Part shown: positions 35,297-43,323 of the stretch, in pieces | Position numbering within the stretch: position 1 is the first letter of the stretch | Layout: each line of letters opens with the position of its first letter | Notes under the pieces: generated by a model | The model's input: the letters and a program-made list of their open reading frames with translations, nothing else | What the model was told of the DNA's origin: nothing | Databases searched by the model: none | Position numbers and translations under genes: made by a program | DNA from: an uncultured Oscillospiraceae bacterium | GTDB taxonomy: Bacteria; Bacillota; Clostridia; Oscillospirales; Oscillospiraceae | Assembly (NCBI GenBank): GCA_934667815.1 | Contig: CAKUMO010000013.1 | Location: 1-64,000, forward strand | Direction of reading: 5' to 3' | DNA length: 64,000 nucleotides

Positions 35297-36305
35297 ACCA
35301 CAGCGCCATCAGACGCAAAAAAGCGTATTCTACCGGCACGGTCAGTACGCAGGCGATCAACCAAGCGGGAAAGAACGGCATGCCGGGGATCATATTGAAT
35401 AGGCTGCAAATCATAAAGCGCAGACTCGTGCGCACAGCGGTGATGACAAAGGTGCGCGGGCCGCAGGCATAGGGCAGGCCGCGAAATACCAAGAAGCGGT
35501 TGCCGAGATAGCCGAGCGCGGCGATCAGCAGCGCCGCCAGGGGAATGGTCAGGGCACTGTACTGCCAGCCGAGAACGCACGATACCAGCGCCATGAGGAC
35601 AAAATGCAGCGCCGCCATGACCACGGATACGCGTGCGGTACACAAAACGCGAAAATAGATGCGCACGGTATCGCGTACCGGGTCAAAATGGGAGCTTTGA
35701 TTGTCGTTGAGATAGATGGCCTCGATGGGCAGGCAGCGGATGGGAAGCTCCTGCCGCTCGGCGTATAAAAGGACGTTCATTTCATAGTCATATTTATTGC
35801 CGCTGATCTTGCACAGCCATGGGAGATACTCTGCCGTGAAGCCGCGCAGGCCGGACTGATTATCGGGAAGATAATAGCCGCCCGACAGTGCGCAGATAAA
35901 GCGCGACATATTGTTGCCCAGACGGGAACGGAAGGGCACGTCCTTACCCTTCAGCTCGCGCGTCGTGAGCACGAAGGGATAACCCTTTTCCAGCTCGTCG
36001 CGCACGCGGCAAATGTCGCGCACGCTGTGCTGGCCGTCGGCATCGGCGGTAATGAAAGCGTCGCAGCGCGGCGTTTCCTCCGCCAGAAAGTGCAGCCCGT
36101 GCTTGAGTGCGAAGCCCTTGCCGCCGTTTTTCGGGTATGAGAGCACGCGCGCAAACGGCGCGACCTGTGCAAACACCGGAATATACTCCGGCCCGCTGCC
36201 GTCGTCCACCACGACGATGCGGAAGCCCTCGCGGTGCAGCGCCTCGGTCAGCGTGACCAGCTCGCCTGCCGGCTGATAGGCCGGAATCAGTACGGTAACA
36301 TTCAT
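35268..36305 (-). CDS. GT2 glycosyltransferase fused to a GtrA-like membrane domain
   Basis: A 345-residue protein. Residues 1-215 are a family 2 glycosyltransferase of the dolichyl/polyprenyl-phosphate transferase type: VTVLIPAYQPAGEL, VVVDDGSG (34-38), the DADGQHS metal site (88-94) and a C-terminal acceptor region. Residues about 230-345 hold four membrane helices with YLGNRFLVFRG, the hallmark of GtrA-like domains. Such fusions make or flip lipid-linked sugars. The ATG at 36305 has GGGGGAG 5 nt upstream. It is read from a strong promoter divergent from the ligase-ACP operon and overlaps the phosphopantetheinyl transferase. Confidence 0.88.
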   Translation of the reverse strand: MNVTVLIPAYQPAGELVTLTEALHREGFRIVVVDDGSGPEYIPVFAQVAPFARVLSYPKNGGKGFALKHGLHFLAEETPRCDAFITADADGQHSVRDICRVRDELEKGYPFVLTTRELKGKDVPFRSRLGNNMSRFICALSGGYYLPDNQSGLRGFTAEYLPWLCKISGNKYDYEMNVLLYAERQELPIRCLPIEAIYLNDNQSSHFDPVRDTVRIYFRVLCTARVSVVMAALHFVLMALVSCVLGWQYSALTIPLAALLIAALGYLGNRFLVFRGLPYACGPRTFVITAVRTSLRFMICSLFNMIPGMPFFPAWLIACVLTVPVEYAFLRLMALWYEYRASHRS

Positions 36306-36388
36306 AGTTTCTCCCCCTCTACGCCGCAAAATACGGCGGGAAGCACATGTTTTTGTCGGAATTTGACGAAAACACGGCGTTCTCGTTC

Positions 36389-36417
36389 ATTATATTGCCC
36401 GCCGCGGGCTTTGTCAA
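36389..36417 (-). promoter_or_regulatory. Consensus promoter with a palindromic spacer
   Basis: Leftward TTGACA (36417-36412), 17-nt spacer, TATAAT (36394-36389). The spacer contains GCCCGC-C-GCGGGC (36397-36409), a perfect 13-nt palindrome placed where a repressor or MerR-like regulator could act. Confidence 0.8.
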
Positions 36418-36477
36418 CTCATTTGCCGCAGGATGCGCGGAAACAGGTGAAAAAGCGCAGATTTCGCGGCACAATGG

Positions 36478-36506
36478 TTGACGTTCGGCCGTGGCTGTGT
36501 TATGAT
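36478..36506 (+). promoter_or_regulatory. Promoter of the ligase-ACP / acyltransferase operon
   Basis: TTGACG (36478-36483), 17-nt spacer and TATGAT (36501-36506), 30 nt before the start codon at 36536. Confidence 0.7.
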
Positions 36507-36535
36507 TATTTCAATAAGCCAACGGAGGCAGAGCT

Positions 36536-38461
36536 ATGGTTTTTTGGAAGCGGGAGCTGCGCGACCTTGCGGCATCGCAGCGCCGGTTTGAAGATATTTT
36601 CCGCATTTTTACGGCAGAATTTACGGACACGCCCTTTTCCGAGCAGTACCGCGCCGGCCGCACGCTGCGCATGAGCTACGGTGAGCTGGCCGCGCTGTCG
36701 CAGCGCATCGCGCGCGTGCTGCACGCACGGTTTTTCGGGAAAGAGGGCGCTTTTCTTGCGCTCAAAATGGAAAATTCTCCGCTTTGGGTCGCGGCATTTT
36801 TCGGAACACTGCAGGCGGGCTTTAAGCCGCTGCTGCTGAATCTGCGTCTGGACGAGCAGACGCTGCGCGAGGTCATTTCCGAGGCACAGGCCGTCGGTGT
36901 GCTGACCGACCATGCGGAGGACGGCTGCTTTGACCTGTCAAGCTGCGAGGACGCGCCGGACTTCTCACCCTGCTGGGCAGATGAGATCGCCCTGATGACC
37001 TCGGGCACGACCGGTCGGTCAAAGCTGATCGTCTACACGGGCGCGGCCATTTGCGAACAGCTCTTGCAGACGAGCGAGATCGTCCGCCTCAGCCCGGAGA
37101 TCAAACACGACCGCCTCGCACGCGGCATCCGCATTCTGGCATTCCTGCCGTTTTACCACATTTTCGGCCTGTGCGCCACGCTGCTTTGGTTCATTTTCTT
37201 CGGCACGACCTTTATTTTTCTGGAATCTATGGATGCCAAAAACATCCAGTTTACCTGTAAATACGGGCGCGTTACGCACTTTTTTGCAATCCCGACCGTC
37301 TGGGACATGACTGCGCATCAGATCGTTAAAACGGCGCAGAAGCAGGGGCAGCTCGACAAGCTGCGCCGTGCGGTGCGCTTGTCCAACGGGCTGCAAAGCG
37401 TCCTGCCGCGCTTCGGCGCTTGGGCAGCGCGGAACGTCCTGTTCAAAAAGGTTCGTGCGCAGGCGCTCGGCACCGAGGTGATGTACTGCATCAGCGGCGG
37501 CGGCTTTATCCGCCCGGAAACGCTGGAGCTGATGAACGGCCTCGGCTATGGCCTGCGCAACGGCTACGGCATGACGGAAACGGGCATTTTGTCCGTAGAG
37601 CTGTCGCGCCGCGCCAAGATCCGCAATTCCGGCACCGTCGGCAAGCCTCTGAGCGCGGTCGGCGGCGGTGGCTACCGTATCTCTCCGGAGGGACTTTTGG
37701 AGGTGCGTGCACCGCTGCTCTATGCCGCTCAGATTGTCAACGGAGAGCGCATTGAGCGCGACCGCGACGCGTGGTTTGCTACGGGCGACTGCTTCCGCGT
37801 GGACAGCTCCGGCCGCTGGTTCATCACCGGCCGCCGCAGCGACCTCATCATCGGCGCCAACGGCGAAAACCTCAGCCCCGATCTCATTGAGCAGAGACTC
37901 GATCTGCATGCGGGCTTGGCCTCGTGCGTGCTCGGCATGGAGCTGGACGGCGACGAGCGCCCGGTTCTTTTGGTGCAGATGCCTGCACTGTCCGACGGTT
38001 ACGCCTGCGCGAGTGCCTCGCAGGCCGCGTTCAAGGCTGTTGATTCTCTCCCTCTGACGCTGCGCCCCGCACGCGTTTTCCTGACCGAACAGGAAATTCC
38101 GCAAAATCTCGGCAAAACGCGCCGCGCCGTTTTAAAACAGCGCCTCGCCGCGGGCGAGGTCACGCTCATTCCCGCGCTCAAAACGGATGCCGCGCAGCTC
38201 GCGGCCTTGCAGGACGAAGCGCTGGTTACACTGACAAAGGAGCTTTGTGCCGTCATCGCGGAGGTTACGAATGCCGAAGCCGTCACGCCGGAAACCCACG
38301 TTCTGAACGATCTCGGCGTGGACAGCATGACTTATTACGCAATTTTCTCCACCGTTTCCGAGCACTGCGGCGTCGAGCTGACGATGGACGCTGCGCATCC
38401 TCTGTTTACGCCGCGCGACTTCGCCGCCGAGGTGCTGCGCGAGAAAGGCGGCAAAGCATGA
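36536..38461 (+). CDS. Acyl-adenylating ligase fused to an acyl carrier protein
   Basis: A 641-residue protein. Residues about 20-510 form an ANL-superfamily adenylation domain: ATP loop LMTSGTTGRSK, FLPFYHIFG, the core NGYGMTETG, and FATGDCFRVDSSGRWFITGRRSDLIIGANGENLSP. Residues about 555-640 are a carrier-protein domain with the phosphopantetheine serine in DLGVDSMT (S597). It should activate a carboxylic (probably fatty) acid as acyl-AMP and load it on its own carrier arm, like fatty acyl-AMP ligase/ACP systems. ACGGAGG lies 8 nt before the ATG. The stop overlaps the first acyltransferase by 4 nt, suggesting the acyl-ACP is handed directly to it. The acid chain length cannot be read from sequence. 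Confidence 0.88.
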   Translation: MVFWKRELRDLAASQRRFEDIFRIFTAEFTDTPFSEQYRAGRTLRMSYGELAALSQRIARVLHARFFGKEGAFLALKMENSPLWVAAFFGTLQAGFKPLLLNLRLDEQTLREVISEAQAVGVLTDHAEDGCFDLSSCEDAPDFSPCWADEIALMTSGTTGRSKLIVYTGAAICEQLLQTSEIVRLSPEIKHDRLARGIRILAFLPFYHIFGLCATLLWFIFFGTTFIFLESMDAKNIQFTCKYGRVTHFFAIPTVWDMTAHQIVKTAQKQGQLDKLRRAVRLSNGLQSVLPRFGAWAARNVLFKKVRAQALGTEVMYCISGGGFIRPETLELMNGLGYGLRNGYGMTETGILSVELSRRAKIRNSGTVGKPLSAVGGGGYRISPEGLLEVRAPLLYAAQIVNGERIERDRDAWFATGDCFRVDSSGRWFITGRRSDLIIGANGENLSPDLIEQRLDLHAGLASCVLGMELDGDERPVLLVQMPALSDGYACASASQAAFKAVDSLPLTLRPARVFLTEQEIPQNLGKTRRAVLKQRLAAGEVTLIPALKTDAAQLAALQDEALVTLTKELCAVIAEVTNAEAVTPETHVLNDLGVDSMTYYAIFSTVSEHCGVELTMDAAHPLFTPRDFAAEVLREKGGKA

Positions 38462-39075
38462 AAGCGGTGTTTCGTTGGCTGAACAAATTTCTTCTTGGCT
38501 GGTCGGTGCTGCTGTATTTCCGCCCGCAGGTGCGCTGGGAGGAAAAGGGCAGCATGCCAAAGGGGCCGGTCATTCTGGCCGCCAATCACAAGAACCACAT
38601 GGACTTTTTGCTCCTGATGGCTGTGTTTTACTTCCGCTATCTGCGTTGCCTCGTCGGCAAGACGTTCTATGAGAGCAGCGGCATTATCAATTTCCTGCTG
38701 CGCATGCTCGGTGCGATTAAGGTCGACCGCTTCTCCTTCGACATGGCGTTCTTTTACGAGTGCATGGGCGCACTGAAAAAGGGGCAGACGCTGCTGATCT
38801 TCCCGGAGGGCAAGTTCTCCGTGGACGGCAAGCTGTCCGAGTTTCACGACACCGCTGCGCTGCTGGCCGTGCAGTCGGGCGTGCCGATCGTGCCGGTCTA
38901 TCACGGATATACCTATAAATTCTTCCATAAAACGCCTGTTGTTATCGGGAAACCTCTGGATTTTTCTGCGGAATGTTCGACGCAGAATCCAAGCCCCGAG
39001 CAACTCAAGCGCATGACCGCGCAGCTCCGCGAGAAGATCGTCGCACTGCGCGCGCTGGCGGGGGAGGACGCATGA
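38458..39075 (+). CDS. PlsC-like acyltransferase 1
   Basis: A 205-residue membrane-associated acyltransferase of the 1-acyl-glycerol-3-phosphate family. The catalytic H-x4-D box is NHKNHMD (H44, D49), the substrate box is FPEGKFS, and VPIVPVYHG is the fourth family block. The ATG overlaps the ligase stop. An amphipathic N-terminus (FRWLNKFLLGWSVLLYFRP) would seat it on the membrane. Acceptor unknown: lysophosphatidate is the family default, but the special locus suggests a dedicated lipid. Confidence 0.88.
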   Translation: MKAVFRWLNKFLLGWSVLLYFRPQVRWEEKGSMPKGPVILAANHKNHMDFLLLMAVFYFRYLRCLVGKTFYESSGIINFLLRMLGAIKVDRFSFDMAFFYECMGALKKGQTLLIFPEGKFSVDGKLSEFHDTAALLAVQSGVPIVPVYHGYTYKFFHKTPVVIGKPLDFSAECSTQNPSPEQLKRMTAQLREKIVALRALAGEDA

Positions 39076-39773
39076 AAGACTTTTTCCGGAATTTCTCCGC
39101 AAATTTTGCCAACGCCCTCGGCCGCTTCCTTGCCTGCCTCCTGTGGGCGCCGAAATTTCACTATCAAAAGGGCGCGGAAGCTGTCCGCAAGCCCGACGGC
39201 GGTACACTCTTTGTTCTGAACCACACATGGTGGTTCGACGCCGCTATTTTATGCGTCTTTTGCATGCGCCGCCATGTGCACGCCGTCGTTGCCATGGACG
39301 TGGCCAAAAAGGGCCACGCCACCGCCGCGCTGCACGGCCTGCGCTGCATCTGCGTTGACCGCGCACGCCCCGACCTTGCTTTCCTGCACGAGGCGCTTGG
39401 CATCCTCCGCGCGGGCGGCAGTGTGGCCATCTTCCCGGAGGGCCGGCTGAATCCCACGGACACGCTCCTGCCCTTCAAGCAAGGCGCTGCCATGCTCGCG
39501 CTGCAAGCGGGCGTGCAGGTCGTCCCGGTGTACTCCCTCGGGAACTATCAGCCCTTCCAGCGCTTGCAAATTATGCTCGGCACGCCCCTTCGCCTGCCGC
39601 AGAAGCCCAGCACTTCCGGCGTGCAGGAGGCCACTGCGCAGCTCCAGACCGCGATGCAGCAGCTTCAGGCCGAGCTGGAACAAACCGTTGCACCGAAATA
39701 TCTTGCCCGCAGCCGGCGCTTCCGCGCACGCTTTGCCGCGAAGCTCCTGCGCAGGCAGCAGAAGAAAGGATGA
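39072..39773 (+). CDS. PlsC-like acyltransferase 2
   Basis: A 233-residue second acyltransferase with H-x4-D box NHTWWFD (H51, D56), FPEGRLN and VVPVYSLGNY. It differs clearly from the first copy (TWW inside the box, divergent acceptor pocket), so it is not a recent duplicate and may act on a second position. It starts within the stop of the preceding gene (ATGA), and its stop is followed immediately by the ACP gene. Confidence 0.87.
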   Translation: MKDFFRNFSANFANALGRFLACLLWAPKFHYQKGAEAVRKPDGGTLFVLNHTWWFDAAILCVFCMRRHVHAVVAMDVAKKGHATAALHGLRCICVDRARPDLAFLHEALGILRAGGSVAIFPEGRLNPTDTLLPFKQGAAMLALQAGVQVVPVYSLGNYQPFQRLQIMLGTPLRLPQKPSTSGVQEATAQLQTAMQQLQAELEQTVAPKYLARSRRFRARFAAKLLRRQQKKG

Positions 39774-39778
39774 ATTTC

Positions 39779-40018
39779 ATGATTCTGGAACGTTTGCTTC
39801 ACGTCGCACAGGGCGTGCTCGAAGGCTCGGATGCCGATCTGACCGCCGTCACGCCGGAGACCACGCTTGAAAGTCTCGGTCTGAACAGCATCACCATGCT
39901 CATGCTGATGGTCGGCATCGAGGACGAATTTGCCATTACCTTCCCCTCCGAGCGCATCGGAGAGATCAAGACCGTGGGCGACCTCGTGCGCATCGTCGAG
40001 GAGTGCCAAAATGCGTAA
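39779..40018 (+). CDS. Free acyl carrier protein
   Basis: A 79-residue carrier protein. The phosphopantetheine serine is S37 in LESLGLNSITML, a variant of the usual DSL signature with Asn before the Ser; helix 1 (RLLHVAQGVLEG) and helix 3 fit. The ATG at 39779 is preferred over 39770 because AAAGGA ends 8 nt before it and touches the earlier one. It ends inside the start of the LRAT-like gene. It is probably a private acyl donor for the two acyltransferases rather than the fatty-acid-synthesis ACP. Confidence 0.88.
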   Translation: MILERLLHVAQGVLEGSDADLTAVTPETTLESLGLNSITMLMLMVGIEDEFAITFPSERIGEIKTVGDLVRIVEECQNA

Positions 40019-40454
40019 ATCACCGGCGGATTTTGAGGAACACTGGGACTACCGCGAGCCGCAGCCCGGCGATCAGCTCCGCGTGGAGCGCACGGGCTAT
40101 TATCACCACGGCATCTACGCCGGTGACGGCCGCGTCATCCACTTCAACGGCGGGCCGGACGCGCACGCCGCAGACGTCGAGGTGCAGGAGACGGACATTT
40201 CCGAATTTCTGCGCGGCGGTCTGCCCGAGGTACGCGTTTACAGCCGCGGGGAGCGCAAGCTCCTGCGCAAGCCGGACGAAATTCTGGCTGCGGCGCGTGC
40301 GGCGCTCGGCCGCCACGGCTACCATGTGCTGCGCAACAACTGCGAGCATTTTTCCAACGAATGCGCCTTCGGCGTGCACTATTCCAAGCAGACCGACTCT
40401 ATCCCCGACGGTGAAAAGCTGGATATGCACCGCGGCGAAAGCAAAAGCGGATAG
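40011..40454 (+). CDS. LRAT-like (NlpC/P60-fold) acyltransferase or hydrolase
   Basis: A 147-residue protein of the lecithin:retinol-acyltransferase family. The catalytic residues line up: H32 in YHHGIYAGDGRV, second His H44 (VIHF) and nucleophile C111 in NNCEHFSNE. Family members use a Cys to take an acyl chain from a phospholipid or thioester and pass it to an acceptor or water. No membrane segment is seen. It overlaps the ACP gene by 8 nt, the tightest coupling in the locus, so acyl-ACP or the product lipid is a plausible substrate. A divergent frame (40003-40458) covers the same DNA but has no family features. Confidence 0.88.
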   Translation: MRKSPADFEEHWDYREPQPGDQLRVERTGYYHHGIYAGDGRVIHFNGGPDAHAADVEVQETDISEFLRGGLPEVRVYSRGERKLLRKPDEILAAARAALGRHGYHVLRNNCEHFSNECAFGVHYSKQTDSIPDGEKLDMHRGESKSG

Positions 40455-40474
40455 ATAATTCTATATAAAAAATC

Positions 40475-40509
40475 AAAATACCCGCCTTGAATTTCAAGGT
40501 GGGTATTTT
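40475..40509. terminator. Terminator of the acyltransferase operon
   Basis: A long near-perfect palindrome (arms AAAATACCCGCCTTGAA and TTCAAGGTGGGTATTTT, one G-T pair) closing in a T-run on both strands. It opens the 377-bp gap 40455-40831. Confidence 0.85.
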
Positions 40510-40576
40510 GTCATAGAACAATCCGTAATGAATTTATCATCCAGAATATTTTTTATAAAAAATTATTGAAATACTA

Positions 40577-40605
40577 TTGACATTTTCCGGCAAATCATGT
40601 ATCCT
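40577..40605 (+). promoter_or_regulatory. Promoter 1 of the FtsX/MacB-like locus
   Basis: TTGACA (40577-40582), 17-nt spacer, TATCCT (40600-40605), followed by GCAAGTAGA. The block from -10 onwards is identical to the promoters at 43387 and 45453. Confidence 0.8.
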
Positions 40606-40675
40606 GCAAGTAGAGGAATCAACGAACTGAATACGCACTCCTTTTCAAGACAACTGCATTCTTCGCGCAGAGCTG

Positions 40676-40784
40676 ATAACAAACGCCTGATCAGCGGTTG
40701 TTATACAGGGCGATTGCAGCGATATTGGACGTCATATCGCCGCAATACCGCGCAGCGACAGCCGCAGGCCGATCGCGGCTGCGC
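40676..40784 (+). promoter_or_regulatory. Structured leader with three successive hairpins
   Basis: Within the roughly 220-nt leader of the small Cys-rich gene three stems occur in a row: ATAACAA...TTGTTAT around CTGATCAG (40676-40704); ATTGC-a-GCGATAT with ATATCGC-c-GCAAT (40713-40746, 12 bp with one mismatch); and CAGCCGC / GCGGCTG, alternatively GCGCAG / CTGCGC (40750-40784). No T-run follows any of them. This could be a riboswitch, a ribosome-pausing leader or a small RNA; no known class was recognised. Confidence 0.5.
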
Positions 40785-40831
40785 CCACGGTGATTGGCAG
40801 CAAAAACATTGACATTAGAAAGGAGCCGCAA

Positions 40832-41296
40832 ATGAATAAAACTGCTTCCAAATTCCTCGCAATTCTCCTGACCCTTGCAATGCTTTTCTCCCTCGCGACC
40901 CTCGCCCTCGCACATGACGAATTCGATGTGGAACCCCATGACGAATGCGTCGAAGAAGCCCTCGAGGAGGAAGTGTCCGTACAAGCCACCTGTAAGCATA
41001 ACTGGGTGCAGAACGAACCTTATTACGTCCGTCACGCCGGGGACTATCTCAGCGCTACCGAGTGCCGCGCCGTTTTGAGAAAGGTTGCGGAATGCACGCT
41101 GTGTCATGCAAAGGTTCCGGCAGATTCTTATGTAGTGATGCCGCACAAAGTATACATAGACTCCGCAACCTGCACAGGCACAGTACAGACATGGCACAAA
41201 AGCTGCAACTACTGCGGCGAAGTAAAAACAACGGAGACGCACCCTTGTCCCGGAGCTTCCCACGTCGGTTCCAAGTGCCTCTGGCTGCCCATCTGA
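40832..41296 (+). CDS. Small secreted Cys/His-rich protein
   Basis: A 154-residue protein with a signal peptide (TASKFLAILLTLAMLFSLATLALA, cleaved before HDEF). The mature part starts with an acidic stretch (DEFDVEPHDECVEEALEEE) and has nine cysteines with several histidines, arranged as C-K-H-N-W, C-T-L-C-H, C-T-G and C-N-Y-C-G. This zinc-ribbon-like spacing recalls the Cys repeats of the large surface proteins here, but no family was recognised. AAAGGAG is 6 nt before the ATG. It shares its promoter type with permease copies 2 and 3 and has no terminator before copy 1. It could be a metal- or redox-sensing exoprotein, an exported effector, or a partner of the permeases. Confidence 0.65.
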   Translation: MNKTASKFLAILLTLAMLFSLATLALAHDEFDVEPHDECVEEALEEEVSVQATCKHNWVQNEPYYVRHAGDYLSATECRAVLRKVAECTLCHAKVPADSYVVMPHKVYIDSATCTGTVQTWHKSCNYCGEVKTTETHPCPGASHVGSKCLWLPI

Positions 41297-41329
41297 GTTA
41301 TGAAAACCGTTCCGGCGTTTTAACCGCAC

Positions 41330-41362
41330 GCCCGGCGCATATATGCCCTATGTGCGCCGGGC
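41330..41362 (+). promoter_or_regulatory. Hairpin before permease copy 1
   Basis: GCCCGGCGCA / TGCGCCGGGC, a 10-bp perfect stem with a 13-nt loop, lies in the gap between the secreted protein and the first permease. Without a T-run it is more likely an RNA processing or translation-control hairpin; partial attenuation is possible. Confidence 0.5.
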
Positions 41363-41385
41363 ACCCCACAGATTGGAGGGTAACC

Positions 41386-43323
41386 ATGAACCTGTTCTTC
41401 ACACTTCTTCGGCGGCGGGCGGTGCTGTTCGGCCTGCTGGCGGTGCTGCTGGCCGCGGTGATTGCCTTTTACTGCATCGCTTTTTCCGCGCTTGACGCCG
41501 TGCAGACGCAGCGTGCCGCCGTCAGCGGACAGTACACGACGGTCGGCATCCCGAAACTCGACATCGACTGGCGGAAAGTTCTTTTTACGCGAGACGGCGG
41601 TTTTACCGCCCTCTCACAACAGGACACGACCTATCCCGGCCTGATCACCGAAGATCGACGCGTATTCATGACCGCGCACGTCCCCGGCTGTCAGGCCGTT
41701 TCTGCATATGAGCGGGGCTTTTTTTCCGAACCTGCTGCTGCCTACGACGCGTATGCCAAGTCTCTATCTGTACTGGCTGTGCGGTGCACCGCTTCCTCAG
41801 AAGCATGCTACGAGGCCAACCGATCGATTATCGACGAGGCCACAAACGAGATCATCTCTACGACCTATCAGCAGCGAATGTACTATTCCACCTTTACCCT
41901 TGAATCCGTTATCAGTCAATTCCCGGCTTATGAAGATGCGCTCCCGCCGATCACAGACCTTACCATATCTTGCAGTCTCTACCCAAACGACGGCAAGATT
42001 CCCTTTGAGGAAGGTAAGACCTATCTGGTGTTCGGCTGTGCAATCTTCGCCAATCGTGAGATTGTTGACTATGATGAAAATGGGGAAGTCATTTATGATT
42101 TGATGTCTCCCGGTCACTGCCTGATGCGCCCCGGTACTGACGAGGGAGCCAGTGACACCGGCTTATTTCAATTTGACGGCCCGGGACGTGATTTCCTGTT
42201 CACATGGCAGGGCGTGAGCTCCGAGGATGACGGTACCTATCAGCGGCTGGCCGCGGATTCGCTTCCTTTCTGCGCGGAATATGAGGGCAGTGTTGAGGCG
42301 TTTCTTGCCAGTGATGCAGGCCAAGTCTGGCGTGAGACCATTCTGCCCATGTGCCAAACAAACTACGAGAGCGCGGGCGTTATTTTAACGGATAATCTGG
42401 AGAGCATGTTCTGGTTCAACACCGGCGATGCCGCGATCATCGAGGGGCGCAGCTTTGAGGCTCCTGAATATGCCAACGGCGAGGAGGTCTGTCTCGTCAG
42501 CGCTACCTATGCCATGAAAAACGGGCTGTCCGTCGGACAGGAGCTTGAGCTGGATTTATATCGTTCCAAGCTCACAACACGCCTCGTCGCGAAAGAAGGA
42601 CTATTTGCATCTTATAAGGTTGCCAATGTCCACGAGCCGTGCAAGGAGGAAAACCGACTCGGCATCAAGAAAAATTACCGCATCGTCGGCATTTATTCCG
42701 CACCGGAATTTGAAACGGGGGAGATCAGCTTCTATGCCGACACCATCTTTATCCCAAAAGCCTCCGTCCCGAATGCTGCAAATTACGAGGTGCTCGGCAA
42801 CCGTCTGCTCTATTCCGTGATTCTCGAAAACGGCAAGGCCGACGAGTTTGAAGCGGCGCTCGAAGCGCGAGACTGCGGCGGCCTGTTTGCCTACTATGAC
42901 CAGGATTACAACGTCCTGGCTGAGACCCTTGACGTGATGCGCGGAAACGCCCTTCGCATGCTCTGGATCGGCAGTGCGCTGTTTGCCCTCGTGGCGGCGC
43001 TGTTCCTGCTCCTGTTCTTCCGCCAGACCGCCGACCCGGCCAAAAAGCTGCGTCTGCTGGGTGTAAGCGCAAAGCGCGTAAGGCGGCAGCGCTACCTCGC
43101 GGCAGTGCTGCTCATTGCGCTGGCTTCCGTTCTGGGTGCGGCAGGCGGCGCAGGGCTTTACGGTGCGGTCTCAACGCGAATTTTATCCAGTTATGTTGCC
43201 ATGCGTCCCGCAGCGCTGCTCGTCTCCACCGCAGCACAGGCTTTCCTGCTCCTTCTCGCCGCCCTCGTCTGCACCCTCGCCACCGCCAACCAGAACCTGA
43301 TGCAGTGCCGAAAGCAGAGGTGA
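41386..43323 (+). CDS. MacB/FtsX-like permease, copy 1 of 3
   Basis: A 645-residue membrane protein with MacB topology: one N-terminal helix (LFGLLAVLLAAVIAFYCIAF), a large extracytoplasmic domain (about 40-515), then three C-terminal helices (WIGSALFALVAALFLLLFF; VLLIALASVLGAAGGAGLYG; LLVSTAAQAFLLLLAALVC). The cytoplasmic loop DPAKKLRLLGVSAKRVRRQR is the likely ATPase contact, without the Glu usually seen in FtsX coupling motifs. Copies 1-3 are nearly identical at both ends and differ in a central block (about residues 135-290) and a short patch (about 395-415). GGAGGG precedes the ATG at 41386; the frame is open upstream without a start site. It has no own promoter and probably depends on the one at 40577. 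Confidence 0.82.
   Translation: MNLFFTLLRRRAVLFGLLAVLLAAVIAFYCIAFSALDAVQTQRAAVSGQYTTVGIPKLDIDWRKVLFTRDGGFTALSQQDTTYPGLITEDRRVFMTAHVPGCQAVSAYERGFFSEPAAAYDAYAKSLSVLAVRCTASSEACYEANRSIIDEATNEIISTTYQQRMYYSTFTLESVISQFPAYEDALPPITDLTISCSLYPNDGKIPFEEGKTYLVFGCAIFANREIVDYDENGEVIYDLMSPGHCLMRPGTDEGASDTGLFQFDGPGRDFLFTWQGVSSEDDGTYQRLAADSLPFCAEYEGSVEAFLASDAGQVWRETILPMCQTNYESAGVILTDNLESMFWFNTGDAAIIEGRSFEAPEYANGEEVCLVSATYAMKNGLSVGQELELDLYRSKLTTRLVAKEGLFASYKVANVHEPCKEENRLGIKKNYRIVGIYSAPEFETGEISFYADTIFIPKASVPNAANYEVLGNRLLYSVILENGKADEFEAALEARDCGGLFAYYDQDYNVLAETLDVMRGNALRMLWIGSALFALVAALFLLLFFRQTADPAKKLRLLGVSAKRVRRQRYLAAVLLIALASVLGAAGGAGLYGAVSTRILSSYVAMRPAALLVSTAAQAFLLLLAALVCTLATANQNLMQCRKQR

Noticed and set aside
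40003..40458. Alternative 151-residue forward frame over the LRAT-like gene
   Set aside because: Ser/Thr/Pro/Arg-rich frame-shifted product; the +3 frame has H32, H44, C111 and the ATG overlapping the ACP stop.
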